Origin: WHSW01 sp963742205
GTDB taxonomy: Bacteria > Actinomycetota > Thermoleophilia > Solirubrobacterales > 70-9
Assembly: GCA_963742205.1 (NCBI GenBank)
Contig: CAVUKZ010000006.1
Location: 124,001 to 188,000, forward strand
DNA length: 64,000 nt
Direction of reading: 5' to 3'
Shown piece after piece: positions 1 through 7,570 of the stretch. A program made the position numbers and the translations under genes. Below the pieces are notes generated by a model. It saw only the letters and a list, made by a program, of their open reading frames with translations, ran no database searches and was not told the origin of the DNA. Numbering within the stretch: position 1 is the stretch's first letter; each line of letters opens with the position of its first letter.

Positions 1-455
1 ACGGGCCGCGACAGGATCCGCGGGGGGAGGCCGGGGTGATCGCGATATTCTGCGGGCGCTTCGGGTCCGGCGTCGCTTCGGCCGTGTACGGAGACGGTCG
101 GCAAACGCGCGACTACGTCTACGTCGACGATGTCGTCGATGCCGTGATCGCGGCCGGGGCCTGCGACCAGACGGGCGCCTTCAACGTCGGCACTGGCCGC
201 GAGACCTCGGTGCTCGAACTAATCGAAGCGCTGCAGGCCGCGTTTGGGCGCAGGGACCTCGCACCCGAGCACGCGCCGCCACGGACGGGCGAGGTGCTTC
301 GCACCGCGCTCGATTCCACCCTCGCCGCTGCGACCTTAGGCTGGGAGCCTGCCACGGGCATCGAGCAGGGACTGGGCGAGACCGTCGCCTGGTTTGAGCA
401 CGCGAGCGCATCTGGGCAAAGCGGCGTCAGCGAAGCGCGGCCAGGTAGCGGCTAA
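1..455 (+). CDS. NAD-dependent sugar epimerase/dehydratase, C-terminal part (5' cut by window)
   Basis: This is the C-terminal half of an extended short-chain dehydrogenase, probably a UDP-glucose 4-epimerase-like NDP-sugar epimerase. The reading frame is open from base 3, starting GPRQDP, as in the family's YGPRQDP substrate-binding motif, so the true start lies upstream and the GTG at 36 is internal. Further family marks are the RDYVYVDDVVDA segment, FNVGTG and a C-terminal LGWEP block. The 3' end overlaps the convergent glycosyltransferase gene by about 29 bases. With that neighbour it probably belongs to a polysaccharide or glycan locus extending left of the window. The exact sugar cannot be told. 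Confidence 0.85.
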   Translation, partial: GPRQDPRGEAGVIAIFCGRFGSGVASAVYGDGRQTRDYVYVDDVVDAVIAAGACDQTGAFNVGTGRETSVLELIEALQAAFGRRDLAPEHAPPRTGEVLRTALDSTLAAATLGWEPATGIEQGLGETVAWFEHASASGQSGVSEARPGSG

Positions 456-1524
456 GCACAGCGTCCCAGCAAAGCTCGGGTTCGAGGTCGGCGCGAGCTG
501 CGTGGCGATCAAAGCGGGCAACCGCGTGGCGCGCAACCGCCACGTCGAGCGCCGGCGCGCCAGCGAGAGTGAAGTGGCGACTGATCCGCGCTGGATAGCC
601 CTCGGCGCCGAGCGGCGTGGTGACCACGGGTCGGCCAGCCAGGATCGCCTCGGCCAGCTTCACCTTCATTCCGCTGCCGCCCAGCACCGGCGCAACGACG
701 CAGTCGACCTCGGCATAGAAGCTCTCGACCCGCGCGACGGTCCCGAGCACCTTGACACCCGGCGGCCGCGGGAAGTTCTCGGAGTGGAGACCGGCGAGGA
801 CGATCGTCACCCCGGGATCGGCCGCGAGCTCCGATGTCAGTAGGGACCGGGCGGACGCCCGCGTCGATTGGTGAGCGAAGTTTCCCAGCATCCCGACGCG
901 CACCGGGTCGCCCGCAGGGCGCGGTTCGCACGGCTCGACCGGGGCCGGGGTCGGGACCCAGTGGGCTTCGGCATGGCGCCCCGTCAGCCATTCGTAGTCG
1001 CCGTAACCCGCGACGAGCACCGTGTCCGCACGACGGATGGCGCTGAGCTCGCGTTGCTTGACCGCCGCGGCGTAGCCGCTGCGCGCCAGTCGCGCGACCA
1101 CCGGAGCTCTGGCGGCGTCGTGGGCATGCGCGCGCCAGACCAGGTCGTAGACGTCCACCACCGATCGCGCCTGACGACCGGTTAGGCGCGCGAGCAACGG
1201 CGCGAGGTAGGTGGTGTGCAGGACGATGACTCTCGCCGAGCCAAGCGCGAGCCGGTCGAGTGGCACCGCCGCAACCGCGGCCCGGCCGGATTCCCAGAGC
1301 GTCGACGGGAACATGCGCCGCTTGAGACCGGGCGTCGCGACCGCGGCGGGGGGGGACCCCGCGGTCGGATCGAGTTCGCCCACCCGCCAGGTCCTCGCAG
1401 CGGAATCGAAGAAATGCAGCTCGGGCCTGCCCACCGCAGCCGAGGCAGCGAGGGCAGCGCTCAGCCGGAGCGTCCCGCCGTGCCGGCCCGCTGGGACGAA
1501 GGGGTAGAGGTGAAGGATGCGCAT
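427..1524 (-). CDS. Glycosyltransferase, GT4-like (GT-B fold)
   Basis: This 365-residue protein begins MRILHLYPFVPAGRHGG, a typical GT-B N-terminus with a glycine-rich loop. The C-terminal half has GSGMKVKLAEAILAGRPVVTT followed by GAEGY, the GT4 nucleotide-sugar binding region in which E and K/R hold the donor phosphate. It likely transfers a sugar from a nucleotide donor to a cell-surface glycan at the inner membrane face. It is convergent with the epimerase and the two ends overlap. No signal peptide or membrane segment is seen. Donor and acceptor are unknown. Confidence 0.8.
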   Translation of the reverse strand: MRILHLYPFVPAGRHGGTLRLSAALAASAAVGRPELHFFDSAARTWRVGELDPTAGSPPAAVATPGLKRRMFPSTLWESGRAAVAAVPLDRLALGSARVIVLHTTYLAPLLARLTGRQARSVVDVYDLVWRAHAHDAARAPVVARLARSGYAAAVKQRELSAIRRADTVLVAGYGDYEWLTGRHAEAHWVPTPAPVEPCEPRPAGDPVRVGMLGNFAHQSTRASARSLLTSELAADPGVTIVLAGLHSENFPRPPGVKVLGTVARVESFYAEVDCVVAPVLGGSGMKVKLAEAILAGRPVVTTPLGAEGYPARISRHFTLAGAPALDVAVARHAVARFDRHAARADLEPELCWDAVLSRYLAALR

Positions 1525-1759
1525 GCCAACGCATCTTCGCCTAGTCAGGTCAAGGTGACTAGCCCTCCCGGACGGCGTTGTACGTGTCGCCCCAGCCGCT
1601 TCTCGACGCCCCAGACGACGACACCGAGTTCGAGTTCAGCGGGACGGCGGGCGGCGGCGCGGTCACGGTCGACGTCATGGTTGGCGGGCGTTGGTGTCGC
1701 ACTCGAAGAGGCCGAGGACGTTCGGCTGCCGGTCGGCAGCGAGGTGGCCCGGCGGGCGT

Positions 1760-1880
1760 TCAGACGCTGCTCAGCGGGACCCCGATGATCTCCAGCCGGC
1801 GGAGCGCACGGTGTCGCGCAGGAACCAGACGCCGTAGCCGGATGTGACGGGGCTCGTCGTGGTGGATCCTCGAGTAGCCC
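1760..1880 (-). pseudogene. Relic of an R2-like diiron oxidase gene
   Basis: Read on the minus strand, this short stretch encodes GYSRIHHDEPRHI, then in another frame GYGVWFLRDTVR, then RRLEIIGVPLSSV and a stop. These match in order the last iron-ligand helix and the extreme C-terminus of the intact R2-like oxidase at 33875-34724 (SRIHHDETRHIGYGVWFLRESVR ... RRLEIIGVPLS). The DNA is nearly identical over 1790-1878. About 75 codons between the blocks are missing, the frame is broken, and the 5' part is absent. It directly abuts a truncated methyltransferase. The 235 bases to its left, up to the glycosyltransferase, hold nothing I recognise. Confidence 0.8.
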
Positions 1881-1884
1881 TGGA

Positions 1885-2190
1885 GGCGTCGAAGCCCTCG
1901 TACCGGCCCTCGAGCCAGCCGACGAGCGGGCGCGCCATGCGCCCGACTCCGCAGCCGATGTCGAGCACGTCGTCGGTCGGCTCGAGCCCGGCCTCCTTGA
2001 AGACCTCGAAGAACCGGTCTCCGACCGCGACGTAGTCGCCGCCGCCGATCGTCTCGATCAGCGTCCGCGGCGGCAGCGTCGGATCGCGCCGGCCGCGGAT
2101 CCGCGCGAGCCGGTCGGCCGCGTCCGCTCGTATCCGGCGTGCTCTCGTCGTGCCGCGCAAAGTCGCCGCAGCGTAGCGATGGCGGGTCAA
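1885..2190 (-). pseudogene. SAM-dependent methyltransferase, 3' truncated
   Basis: The protein is open for about 102 residues and carries VLDIGCGVGRMARPLVGWL (class I methyltransferase motif I, SAM-binding loop) and then EGRYEGFD, the start of the acidic loop. The family normally continues for another 100 or more residues, but here the reading frame runs into the R2-like oxidase relic. The sequence GGCTTCG occurs at the break in both partner genes, so a short-homology join is possible. It lies four bases downstream of the ArsN1-like gene on the same strand and may once have been its operon partner. Probably non-functional. Confidence 0.7.
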
Positions 2191-2193
2191 CGC

Positions 2194-2688
2194 CTACGTC
2201 TCGGCGGCCTCCCCCAGGAGCCGCTCCACGAGCGCGCAGTCCTTCCACCGCCCGTCGAGCTTGCCGTGCCGGCGCTGGATGCCGACAACCTCGAATCCCG
2301 CGGCGCGGTGCGCGGCGAGGCTCGCCTCGTTGTCGGTGAAGACACGGCCCGTGAGCTTGTAGATCCCGTGGCGCTCGGCCTCGGTGGCGAGCGCGTCCAG
2401 CAGCTCGCGCCCGAACCCACGCCCGCGGACGTCGGGATGCACGTACACCGCGTGCTCGCCCACGCCCTCGTAGGCGCGGCGATCGGAGTACTTCCCCGCC
2501 CGCGCCCAGCCGACGACCTCGCCCGCGTGCTCCCCGACGATGAACGGGCGCCCGTCGTCCAGCCAGGGCGCCACATCGGGCACCGACCGCGGCCGGGTCT
2601 CGAAGGTCGCCATGCGCTCGGCGATCCCGGCGTTGTAGGCCTCGACCACGGCCGGCAGGTCGTCCGCTCGCGCGGGTCGGGTGATCAT
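2194..2688 (-). CDS. arsN1: GNAT N-acetyltransferase, ArsN1/phosphinothricin acetyltransferase type
   Basis: This is a 164-residue GNAT protein. It starts MITRPARADDLPAVVEAYNAGIA, has RTATFETRP-like and WLDDGRPFIVGE segments, the acetyl-CoA loop VRGRGFGRELL and the C-terminal RHGKLDGRWKDCALVERLLG. That arrangement matches the ArsN1/Pat branch, whose members acetylate the alpha-amino group of arsinothricin or phosphinothricin and so detoxify these glutamate-analogue antibiotics. Its stop-to-start gap from the upstream DUF4396 gene is 7 bases, so the two are probably co-transcribed. The arsenic context elsewhere in the window favours arsinothricin, but from sequence alone the substrate could be phosphinothricin. 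Confidence 0.75.
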   Translation of the reverse strand: MITRPARADDLPAVVEAYNAGIAERMATFETRPRSVPDVAPWLDDGRPFIVGEHAGEVVGWARAGKYSDRRAYEGVGEHAVYVHPDVRGRGFGRELLDALATEAERHGIYKLTGRVFTDNEASLAAHRAAGFEVVGIQRRHGKLDGRWKDCALVERLLGEAAET

Positions 2689-2695
2689 CGACCGC

Positions 2696-4051
2696 CTACT
2701 CGATCACCTCGCGCGTAAACGCGGCGGTGTGGATCTCGCCCGCGTGCTTGAACTGGAGGAAGAGCCGGTAGCTCCCGGCGGTGGGGAACTCGGTCTCGAA
2801 CCGGATCCCGTCGCGGCTGGGACCGCCTGACGGATGGACGTGCAGGAAGGCCAGGTCGCCCTCGCGCAGCGCAACGAGGTGTCCGCCCGCGCCGAGGTAC
2901 GGATCCACCTTCACCGGCCTGCCGTCGCGCAGCACGTTGAACGTCAGCTCGCTCGTCTCGCCGGCACGTGGCGCATGGCCCTCGACGCCGACCTCGTAGC
3001 CGGAGTTCGTCTCGGTCTCGGTGGCCTGGTGGGGAAGCGGCGCGTAATCGGCATTGCCGTCGACGAACACATCGCCACCGAGCGTGAGGTCCTCGCCGGC
3101 GCGGTTGAAGTCGGCGAGCACGCGGTAGGCGCCGGGCTCGGAGAGCGTGATCGGCGTCGACCAGACCCCGTCGGAGTTCATCTTCGGATGCAGGTGCTGG
3201 AAGCCGGTCAGGTCGCGGCGGACCACGATCAGGTGCATCGGCCGCTCATGCTCGACCTCGAAGTCGGTGACCGCGCGGCCGTCGTCGCCGGCGATCCTGA
3301 AGCGCAGATCGGTCTGGGCCGCGCGCGGCAGGTCCCGGCGCGACAACTCCAGCGCCATGCCGGCCTCGGCCGAGGTGACGCCGCGCACGCCCTCGGCGTG
3401 CTCGCTCGCCGGCATGGCCCCCGCTTCGCCGTGGCCGGCCTCGGCGGCCATGTCGCCGCCGTGCATCGTGTCGTCGCCGCTGATCGCCTCGGCGACCAGC
3501 ACCGCGGTGCCGAACACCGCGGCGACGGACAGCACCACGCCGACCACGCGGGGCGACGGCCCGCCGTGGATCCCCGTCTCGTGGACCGCGGTGTGCCCCT
3601 TGCCGCGGCTGAGCAGCCAGCGGTTCACGGGGACCGTGAACACGAAGGCGACAGCCAGCGCGAACGCCAGCGAGCCCCAGAACAGGAGGTCGCCCAGCCC
3701 CGCGTCCATGGCGCCCGGGATCACGACCAGGATCAGGTTGTCGACGACCTCCATCGTCGCGATCGAGAGGGTGTCGGAGGCCAGCGCGATCGGGATCACC
3801 GCTCCGAGCGCCAGGCCGGCTCGGAGCAGGGGCAGGCTCGTGAGTCCGTAGCCGAAGACGAACGCGAGGCCGATCGCCAGCGCGATCGTCGCGAGGTTGC
3901 TGAGCCCGAGGGCGGTGCCGAGAGCGACGCCGGCGATCTCGCCCAGCGCACAGCCGGTCAGGCAGTGCAGGGTGGCGCTGATCGCGACCCCGGTGAGCGC
4001 ATTCCCCGAGGTCGGCATCTCGTGATGGTGGGCGTGGCCGGCGGCTTCCAT
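2696..4051 (-). CDS. DUF4396 membrane protein fused to extracytoplasmic metal-related domains
   Basis: The 451-residue protein starts with a His-rich tail (MEAAGHAHHHEM), then DUF4396 with about five membrane helices to residue 165 (HCLTGCALGEIAGV, SLPLLRAGLALGAV, MEVVDNLILVVIPGAMDAGLGD). One more helix near 175-195 is followed by a His/Met-rich linker (DDTMHGGDMAAEAGHGE). The C-terminal 240 residues form two beta-rich repeats with HLHPKMNSDG and FLHVHPSGG, as in YtkA-like periplasmic domains. The layout suggests handling of copper or another soft metal outside the membrane. A CsoR-type palindrome lies 15 bases upstream, and the ribosome site AAGGTGG precedes the ATG. The exact transport role is unknown. 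Confidence 0.8.
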   Translation of the reverse strand: MEAAGHAHHHEMPTSGNALTGVAISATLHCLTGCALGEIAGVALGTALGLSNLATIALAIGLAFVFGYGLTSLPLLRAGLALGAVIPIALASDTLSIATMEVVDNLILVVIPGAMDAGLGDLLFWGSLAFALAVAFVFTVPVNRWLLSRGKGHTAVHETGIHGGPSPRVVGVVLSVAAVFGTAVLVAEAISGDDTMHGGDMAAEAGHGEAGAMPASEHAEGVRGVTSAEAGMALELSRRDLPRAAQTDLRFRIAGDDGRAVTDFEVEHERPMHLIVVRRDLTGFQHLHPKMNSDGVWSTPITLSEPGAYRVLADFNRAGEDLTLGGDVFVDGNADYAPLPHQATETETNSGYEVGVEGHAPRAGETSELTFNVLRDGRPVKVDPYLGAGGHLVALREGDLAFLHVHPSGGPSRDGIRFETEFPTAGSYRLFLQFKHAGEIHTAAFTREVIE

Positions 4052-4065
4052 GCGGCCACCTTACC

Positions 4066-4082
4066 ATACCCCCCTGGGGTAT
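4066..4082. promoter_or_regulatory. CsoR-type copper operator
   Basis: The sequence ATACCCCCCTGGGGTAT is a near-perfect palindrome with the TACCC...GGGTA arms and G/C-tract centre known for CsoR-family operators. It sits 15 bases upstream of the DUF4396 start, where a repressor would block the promoter. No csoR gene is visible in the window, so the regulator would act in trans. Confidence 0.75.
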
Positions 4083-4101
4083 CTGTATCGCTAGACGAAA
4101 G

Positions 4102-4174
4102 AGCCCGGAACGAGACTCGAACTCGTGACCCCCTCCTTACCATGGAGGTGCTCTACCAACTGAGCTATCCGGGC
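4102..4174 (-). tRNA. tRNA-Thr (anticodon GGT)
   Basis: The 73-base gene folds fully: acceptor GCCCGGA/TCCGGGC, D arm GCTC/GAGC, anticodon stem CCTCC/GGAGG with loop ATGGTAA (GGT), and T arm ACGAG/CTCGT with TTCGAGT. The discriminator is T and no CCA is encoded. It lies between the DUF4396 gene and chrA. Confidence 0.97.
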
Positions 4175-4224
4175 GCGGTGGCGAGTCTAGGGCCTCGGCA
4201 GCCGAATTTTTGAACCGCGCCCGC

Positions 4225-5406
4225 TCAGACCACGGTCGCCTGGAGCAACGCTCCGATCACCCCGCACCCGAGGACGACGTAGAGCACGGTCAGCTTGCCG
4301 TGGAAGCGGTTGAGCACCAGGAAGGCGCCGATGGCCAGGAGCGCGGTCCAGACATCGACGACGCTCGTCTCGACGATGCTGACGGTGACCGCGGCGATCA
4401 GCCCGATCACCCCGGCGGCGACGCCGAGAAGGAACGGATGCAGCCTGGCGTTCTCGGCCACGGCCACCAGCTGGCGGTGACAGAAGATCGGGAAGAGGAA
4501 GGCCGGCAGGAAGATGCCGAGGGTGATCACGAGGGCCCCGGCCATCCCACCGGCGATGTAGCCGACGAAGGTCGAGAAGATGATCGCCGGCGCCGGCAGC
4601 GCTCCCCCCATGGCCAGCCCGTCGACGAACTGGCTGTCGGTCAGCCAGTGATGGGTGTCGACTGCGCTCTGCTGCAGAAACGGGACGACGGTGTAGGCGC
4701 CGCCGAAGGTCAAAAGGCCGGCCTTGAGCCCCTCCCAGAAGATCGCGGCGGTGAGCGAGATCGTGATCGCGCCAGCCAGGACGCTGAGAAGCCCGGCGGG
4801 TCCGACCGCGACCGAGGTGGCCCGGTGAAGCCAGCGGTCAGCGTTGGTCCAGAGCTCGTAGACCACTCCGGCCCCGAGCAGGACCAGCACGAAGTTGGCC
4901 TCGAGCCCGACGGTCACGGCGAACGCGACGACGGCGATCACCACCAGCGGTATGTCGCTGAGAAAGTTGCGGCTCAGCCTGACCAAGGCCCGGGCGATGA
5001 TCGCCCCGACTGCTGCGCTCAGGCCGTAGAAGATCTCGTCGAGGTGCCCGGCCAGGTTGGCCTCGACGTAGAGGATCGAGAGCGCGAGCATGAGCACGAA
5101 GCCGGGCAGGGCGAAGCCGAGCCCGGCCAGAAAGCCGCCGAGCTTGCCGCCTCGGATGCGGCCGAAGTAGACGCAGAGCTCGTGGGCCTCAGGGCCAGGA
5201 AGGATCTGGTAGACGGCCAGCGTCTTCTTGAACGTGGGCTCGGAGATCCAGCCGAGGTCGTCGACGCACTCGCGCTTGATCATCGCGATCTGCGCCGCCG
5301 GTCCACCCCAGGCCAGGCAACCGAACTTCAGGAAGCGGGCGAAGATCGCCGCCCGCGAGTCTCCTGCGTCCTCCGCCCCAGCGCTGGGCCTTGCCTCTGT
5401 AACCAC
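4225..5406 (-). CDS. chrA: Chromate transporter ChrA
   Basis: This is a 393-residue CHR-family (long-chain) inner-membrane transporter that exports chromate. Both halves carry the family signatures: FLKFGCLAWGGPAAQIAMIKRECV and LPGPEAHELCVYFG in the first, and GLLTFGGAYTVVPFLQQ plus LPAPAIIFSTFVGY in the second. About ten to twelve membrane helices are evident and no signal peptide is needed. The GTG start at 5406 lies inside a palindrome shared with the divergent chrB promoter, so chrA and chrB are probably controlled together. Start choice is uncertain, because no later start would keep the conserved N-terminus. Confidence 0.93.
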   Translation of the reverse strand: MVTEARPSAGAEDAGDSRAAIFARFLKFGCLAWGGPAAQIAMIKRECVDDLGWISEPTFKKTLAVYQILPGPEAHELCVYFGRIRGGKLGGFLAGLGFALPGFVLMLALSILYVEANLAGHLDEIFYGLSAAVGAIIARALVRLSRNFLSDIPLVVIAVVAFAVTVGLEANFVLVLLGAGVVYELWTNADRWLHRATSVAVGPAGLLSVLAGAITISLTAAIFWEGLKAGLLTFGGAYTVVPFLQQSAVDTHHWLTDSQFVDGLAMGGALPAPAIIFSTFVGYIAGGMAGALVITLGIFLPAFLFPIFCHRQLVAVAENARLHPFLLGVAAGVIGLIAAVTVSIVETSVVDVWTALLAIGAFLVLNRFHGKLTVLYVVLGCGVIGALLQATVV

Positions 5407-5424
5407 GGTTACAGTCTCTATGAT
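5399..5424. promoter_or_regulatory. chrA-chrB intergenic operator and chrB promoter
   Basis: GTAACC-AC-GGTTAC at 5399-5412 is a perfect 6-base inverted repeat with a 2-base spacer. It overlaps the chrA start codon and lies just upstream of TATGAT (5419-5424), a good -10 hexamer only 8 bases before the chrB ATG. That spacing implies a leaderless chrB mRNA. The palindrome is the obvious binding site for a chromate-responsive regulator, possibly ChrB itself. Confidence 0.6.
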
Positions 5425-5432
5425 CCCGCCCG

Positions 5433-5909
5433 ATGACGACGCACGACCGCTGGGTCTTCCTTTCCTACCGCCTGCCGCGTGATCCGTCCGCGCCGCGGCT
5501 CGCCGTCTGGCGGCGGCTAAGGCGCCTAGGCGTCGCGCAGTTGCTCGACGGCCTCGTTGCGCTCCCGGCCGACAGCCGCAACCGCGAGCAGCTCGAGTGG
5601 ACGGGCGAGCAGGTCACCGAGTCCGGGGGCGAGGCCGCGATCTGGCTGGCCGAGGCCACGACGCAGGCCCAGAGCCGCCAGATCGCCCAGGACATGAGCG
5701 CAGCGATAGCCGAGCAATACCGGGCGGTCGAAAAGGAAGCCCTGGCCGCGACCGCTGCGCCGAGCCGAGAGCGGCGCACCACGCTGGCTCGCCTGCGCCG
5801 CGAGCTCGGTCGTATCCGTCGTCGCGACTACTTCCCGCCGGCCGATCGCGAGGCGGCCCACGCCGCGGTCGAATCGCTGGCGCAGGCCGTGGAGGAGCTG
5901 GCGGCATGA
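5433..5909 (+). CDS. chrB: ChrB N-terminal-domain protein (chromate response)
   Basis: This 158-residue protein matches the N-terminal domain of ChrB: WVFLSYRLPRDPSAPRLAVW, RLGVAQLLDGLVALP and REQLEWTGEQV. The second half is a basic, Arg-rich helical region (RERRTTLARLRRELGRIRRRDYF), consistent with a nucleic-acid or regulatory role. In many bacteria ChrB is one fused chain, whereas here the N- and C-domains are separate genes joined by an ATGA overlap. ChrB acts as a chromate-sensing regulator of chrA in characterised systems; that role here is inferred from family and position. Confidence 0.85.
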   Translation: MTTHDRWVFLSYRLPRDPSAPRLAVWRRLRRLGVAQLLDGLVALPADSRNREQLEWTGEQVTESGGEAAIWLAEATTQAQSRQIAQDMSAAIAEQYRAVEKEALAATAAPSRERRTTLARLRRELGRIRRRDYFPPADREAAHAAVESLAQAVEELAA

Positions 5910-6334
5910 AGTGGGCCACCCGGCCGGGGCTCCACGTCGATCGCACAGCCTGCGCGTGGCTGATCCGGCGCTTCATCGACCCCGAGGCCGAGTTCTCCTT
6001 CTACGCCACGGCGGAGGAAGTGCCCGCGGATGTGACCGGCTTCGACATGCGTGGGGTGAAGCTCTCCCACAAGGGTGAGAACTGCTCGTTCGAGACCTTC
6101 CTCGGCGCGTACGAGCTCGAGGACCGCGCCCTGGTCCAGATCGGACGGATCATCCACGAGGCCGACCTCGAAGACGAGCGCTTCGACGCACCCGAGGCCC
6201 GCGGCCTCGACGTGATCATCCGCGGCTTGTCGATGCTCCGCGACGACCACGAAATGCTTGAGCTCACCGGCCCGATCTACGACGCGCTCTACGAGTACCT
6301 CGGTCGGGCGACAGTCCTCGCCGACGGCGCCTGA
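5906..6334 (+). CDS. ChrB C-terminal-domain protein
   Basis: The start ATG overlaps the stop of the upstream gene (ATGA), so the two are translationally coupled. The 142 residues contain the ChrB C-domain marks WATRPGLHVDRTACAWLIRRFIDPEAEFSF, GENCSFETFL and the acidic/His segment IGRIIHEADLEDERF, then a long helix ending in DHEMLELTGPIYDALYEYL. Conserved D, H and E residues could bind metal. It probably works with the N-domain protein in chromate sensing or detoxification; the enzymatic step is not established. The stop is 40 bases from the convergent esterase gene. Confidence 0.82.
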   Translation: MKWATRPGLHVDRTACAWLIRRFIDPEAEFSFYATAEEVPADVTGFDMRGVKLSHKGENCSFETFLGAYELEDRALVQIGRIIHEADLEDERFDAPEARGLDVIIRGLSMLRDDHEMLELTGPIYDALYEYLGRATVLADGA

Positions 6335-6373
6335 GCGACCGCCCCAGATGTCTCAACCGGCGCGGTGGCCGAG

Positions 6374-7480
6374 CTACCCGGGCGCGTCGAGGAGCGTCGC
6401 CGCTGCCCCATCGGTGCGCGCGCCGGCCGCGCCGCGCAGCCCGTCGCGCAGCGCGGTGGCGAAGGCGCCGGCCGCCTCGGCCGCGCGGCCGCCCAGCCCG
6501 ACGGCGTTGACGAACCCGTGCACCAGGTCGGGCTCGCGCCGCAGGGTCACGGGCACGCCCGCGTCGCGCAGGCGATCGGCGTAGGCCTCGCCCTCGTCTC
6601 GAAGCGGGTCGAAGCCGGCCGTGACCACGTGCGCCGGCGCGACGCCCGCGAGGTCGGTGGCGAGGATCGGCGAGGCGCGCGGGTCCGCGTGCTCGTCAGC
6701 CGAGCCGAAGTAGTTCTCGCGAAACCAGTCCATCTCCTCGCGCGTGAGGAAGAACCCCTCGCCGAAGAGCTCGTATGACCGGCGCTTCGAGGAGTAATCG
6801 GTGACCGGATACAGCAGGCCCTGGAAGGCAGGTGCCGGGCCGCCGTCGGCGGCCGTCAGCTGGGCGACGACGGTCGCGAGGTTGCCCCCGGCGCTGTCGC
6901 CGGCGACCGCGATCCGGTCGGGGTCGGCGCCGAGCTGTCCGGCCTCCGCGCGCGCCCATCTGAACGCGGCGAGCGCGTCATCGACGGCGGCCGGGAAGCG
7001 GTGCTCGGGTCCGAGGCGGTAGTCGACCGCCAGCACCAGGGCCGGGATCTCGCGGGCGAGGAAGCGGCACGGCTGGTCGTGCGTGTCGAGGTCGCCGATC
7101 ACGTGGCCGCCCCCGTGGTAGTAGACGACGAGCGGTAGAGGCCGGGGGCCGACAGGCTCATAGAGGCGGGCCCGGATCGGACCCTCGGGCCCGGGCAGCT
7201 CGAGGTCGCGCGCCGAGCCGATCTCGATCACGGGGCCGCGGAAGACGGCGGCGTCGCTGCGGCGGCGAGCGCGCGCGGCGGGCGCCGGGAGCGGCTCCCA
7301 GCCGCCGACGAAGCGCTCGAGGCGCAGCGCGAGCTGCACGTGGACGTCGAGCTGCTGGCCGTCGCGGCGCACCGGGCGCCCGGCGAGCAGCCGCGCGGGC
7401 CCGTCGGGCAGCTTCGCGAGCGCCTTCGCGACGCCGGCGGCAAGCCGTTCGCGGGTCCCGGATGTGTCCTCACCGGGCAT
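6374..7480 (-). CDS. Alpha/beta-hydrolase, hormone-sensitive-lipase family esterase
   Basis: This 368-residue hydrolase carries the HSL-family oxyanion motif YYHGGGHVIGDL, the nucleophile elbow GDSAGGN (Ser), a DPLRDEGEAYADRLRDAG segment holding the catalytic Asp, and the C-terminal HGF (catalytic His). It would hydrolyse short- to medium-chain esters in the cytoplasm. No signal peptide is seen. It is convergent with the chr genes and divergent from the GGDEF gene. The natural substrate is unknown. Confidence 0.9.
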   Translation of the reverse strand: MPGEDTSGTRERLAAGVAKALAKLPDGPARLLAGRPVRRDGQQLDVHVQLALRLERFVGGWEPLPAPAARARRRSDAAVFRGPVIEIGSARDLELPGPEGPIRARLYEPVGPRPLPLVVYYHGGGHVIGDLDTHDQPCRFLAREIPALVLAVDYRLGPEHRFPAAVDDALAAFRWARAEAGQLGADPDRIAVAGDSAGGNLATVVAQLTAADGGPAPAFQGLLYPVTDYSSKRRSYELFGEGFFLTREEMDWFRENYFGSADEHADPRASPILATDLAGVAPAHVVTAGFDPLRDEGEAYADRLRDAGVPVTLRREPDLVHGFVNAVGLGGRAAEAAGAFATALRDGLRGAAGARTDGAAATLLDAPG

Positions 7481-7570
7481 CGGGCCAGGCTATCGCCAGT
7501 CGGCCGGGCGGGACGGCCGTTCGGTCGACCCGGCTAAAGGACAGCGCCAGGCGGACCGATCTATTGGTTC

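Noticed and set aside
2834..5436. Long open frames on the plus strand opposite the DUF4396 and chrA genes (about 400-460 codons each)
   Set aside because: They are mirror frames of GC-rich genes: low-complexity Asp/Arg/Gly/Glu text, no motifs, no ribosome sites, and the minus-strand genes have clear domains.
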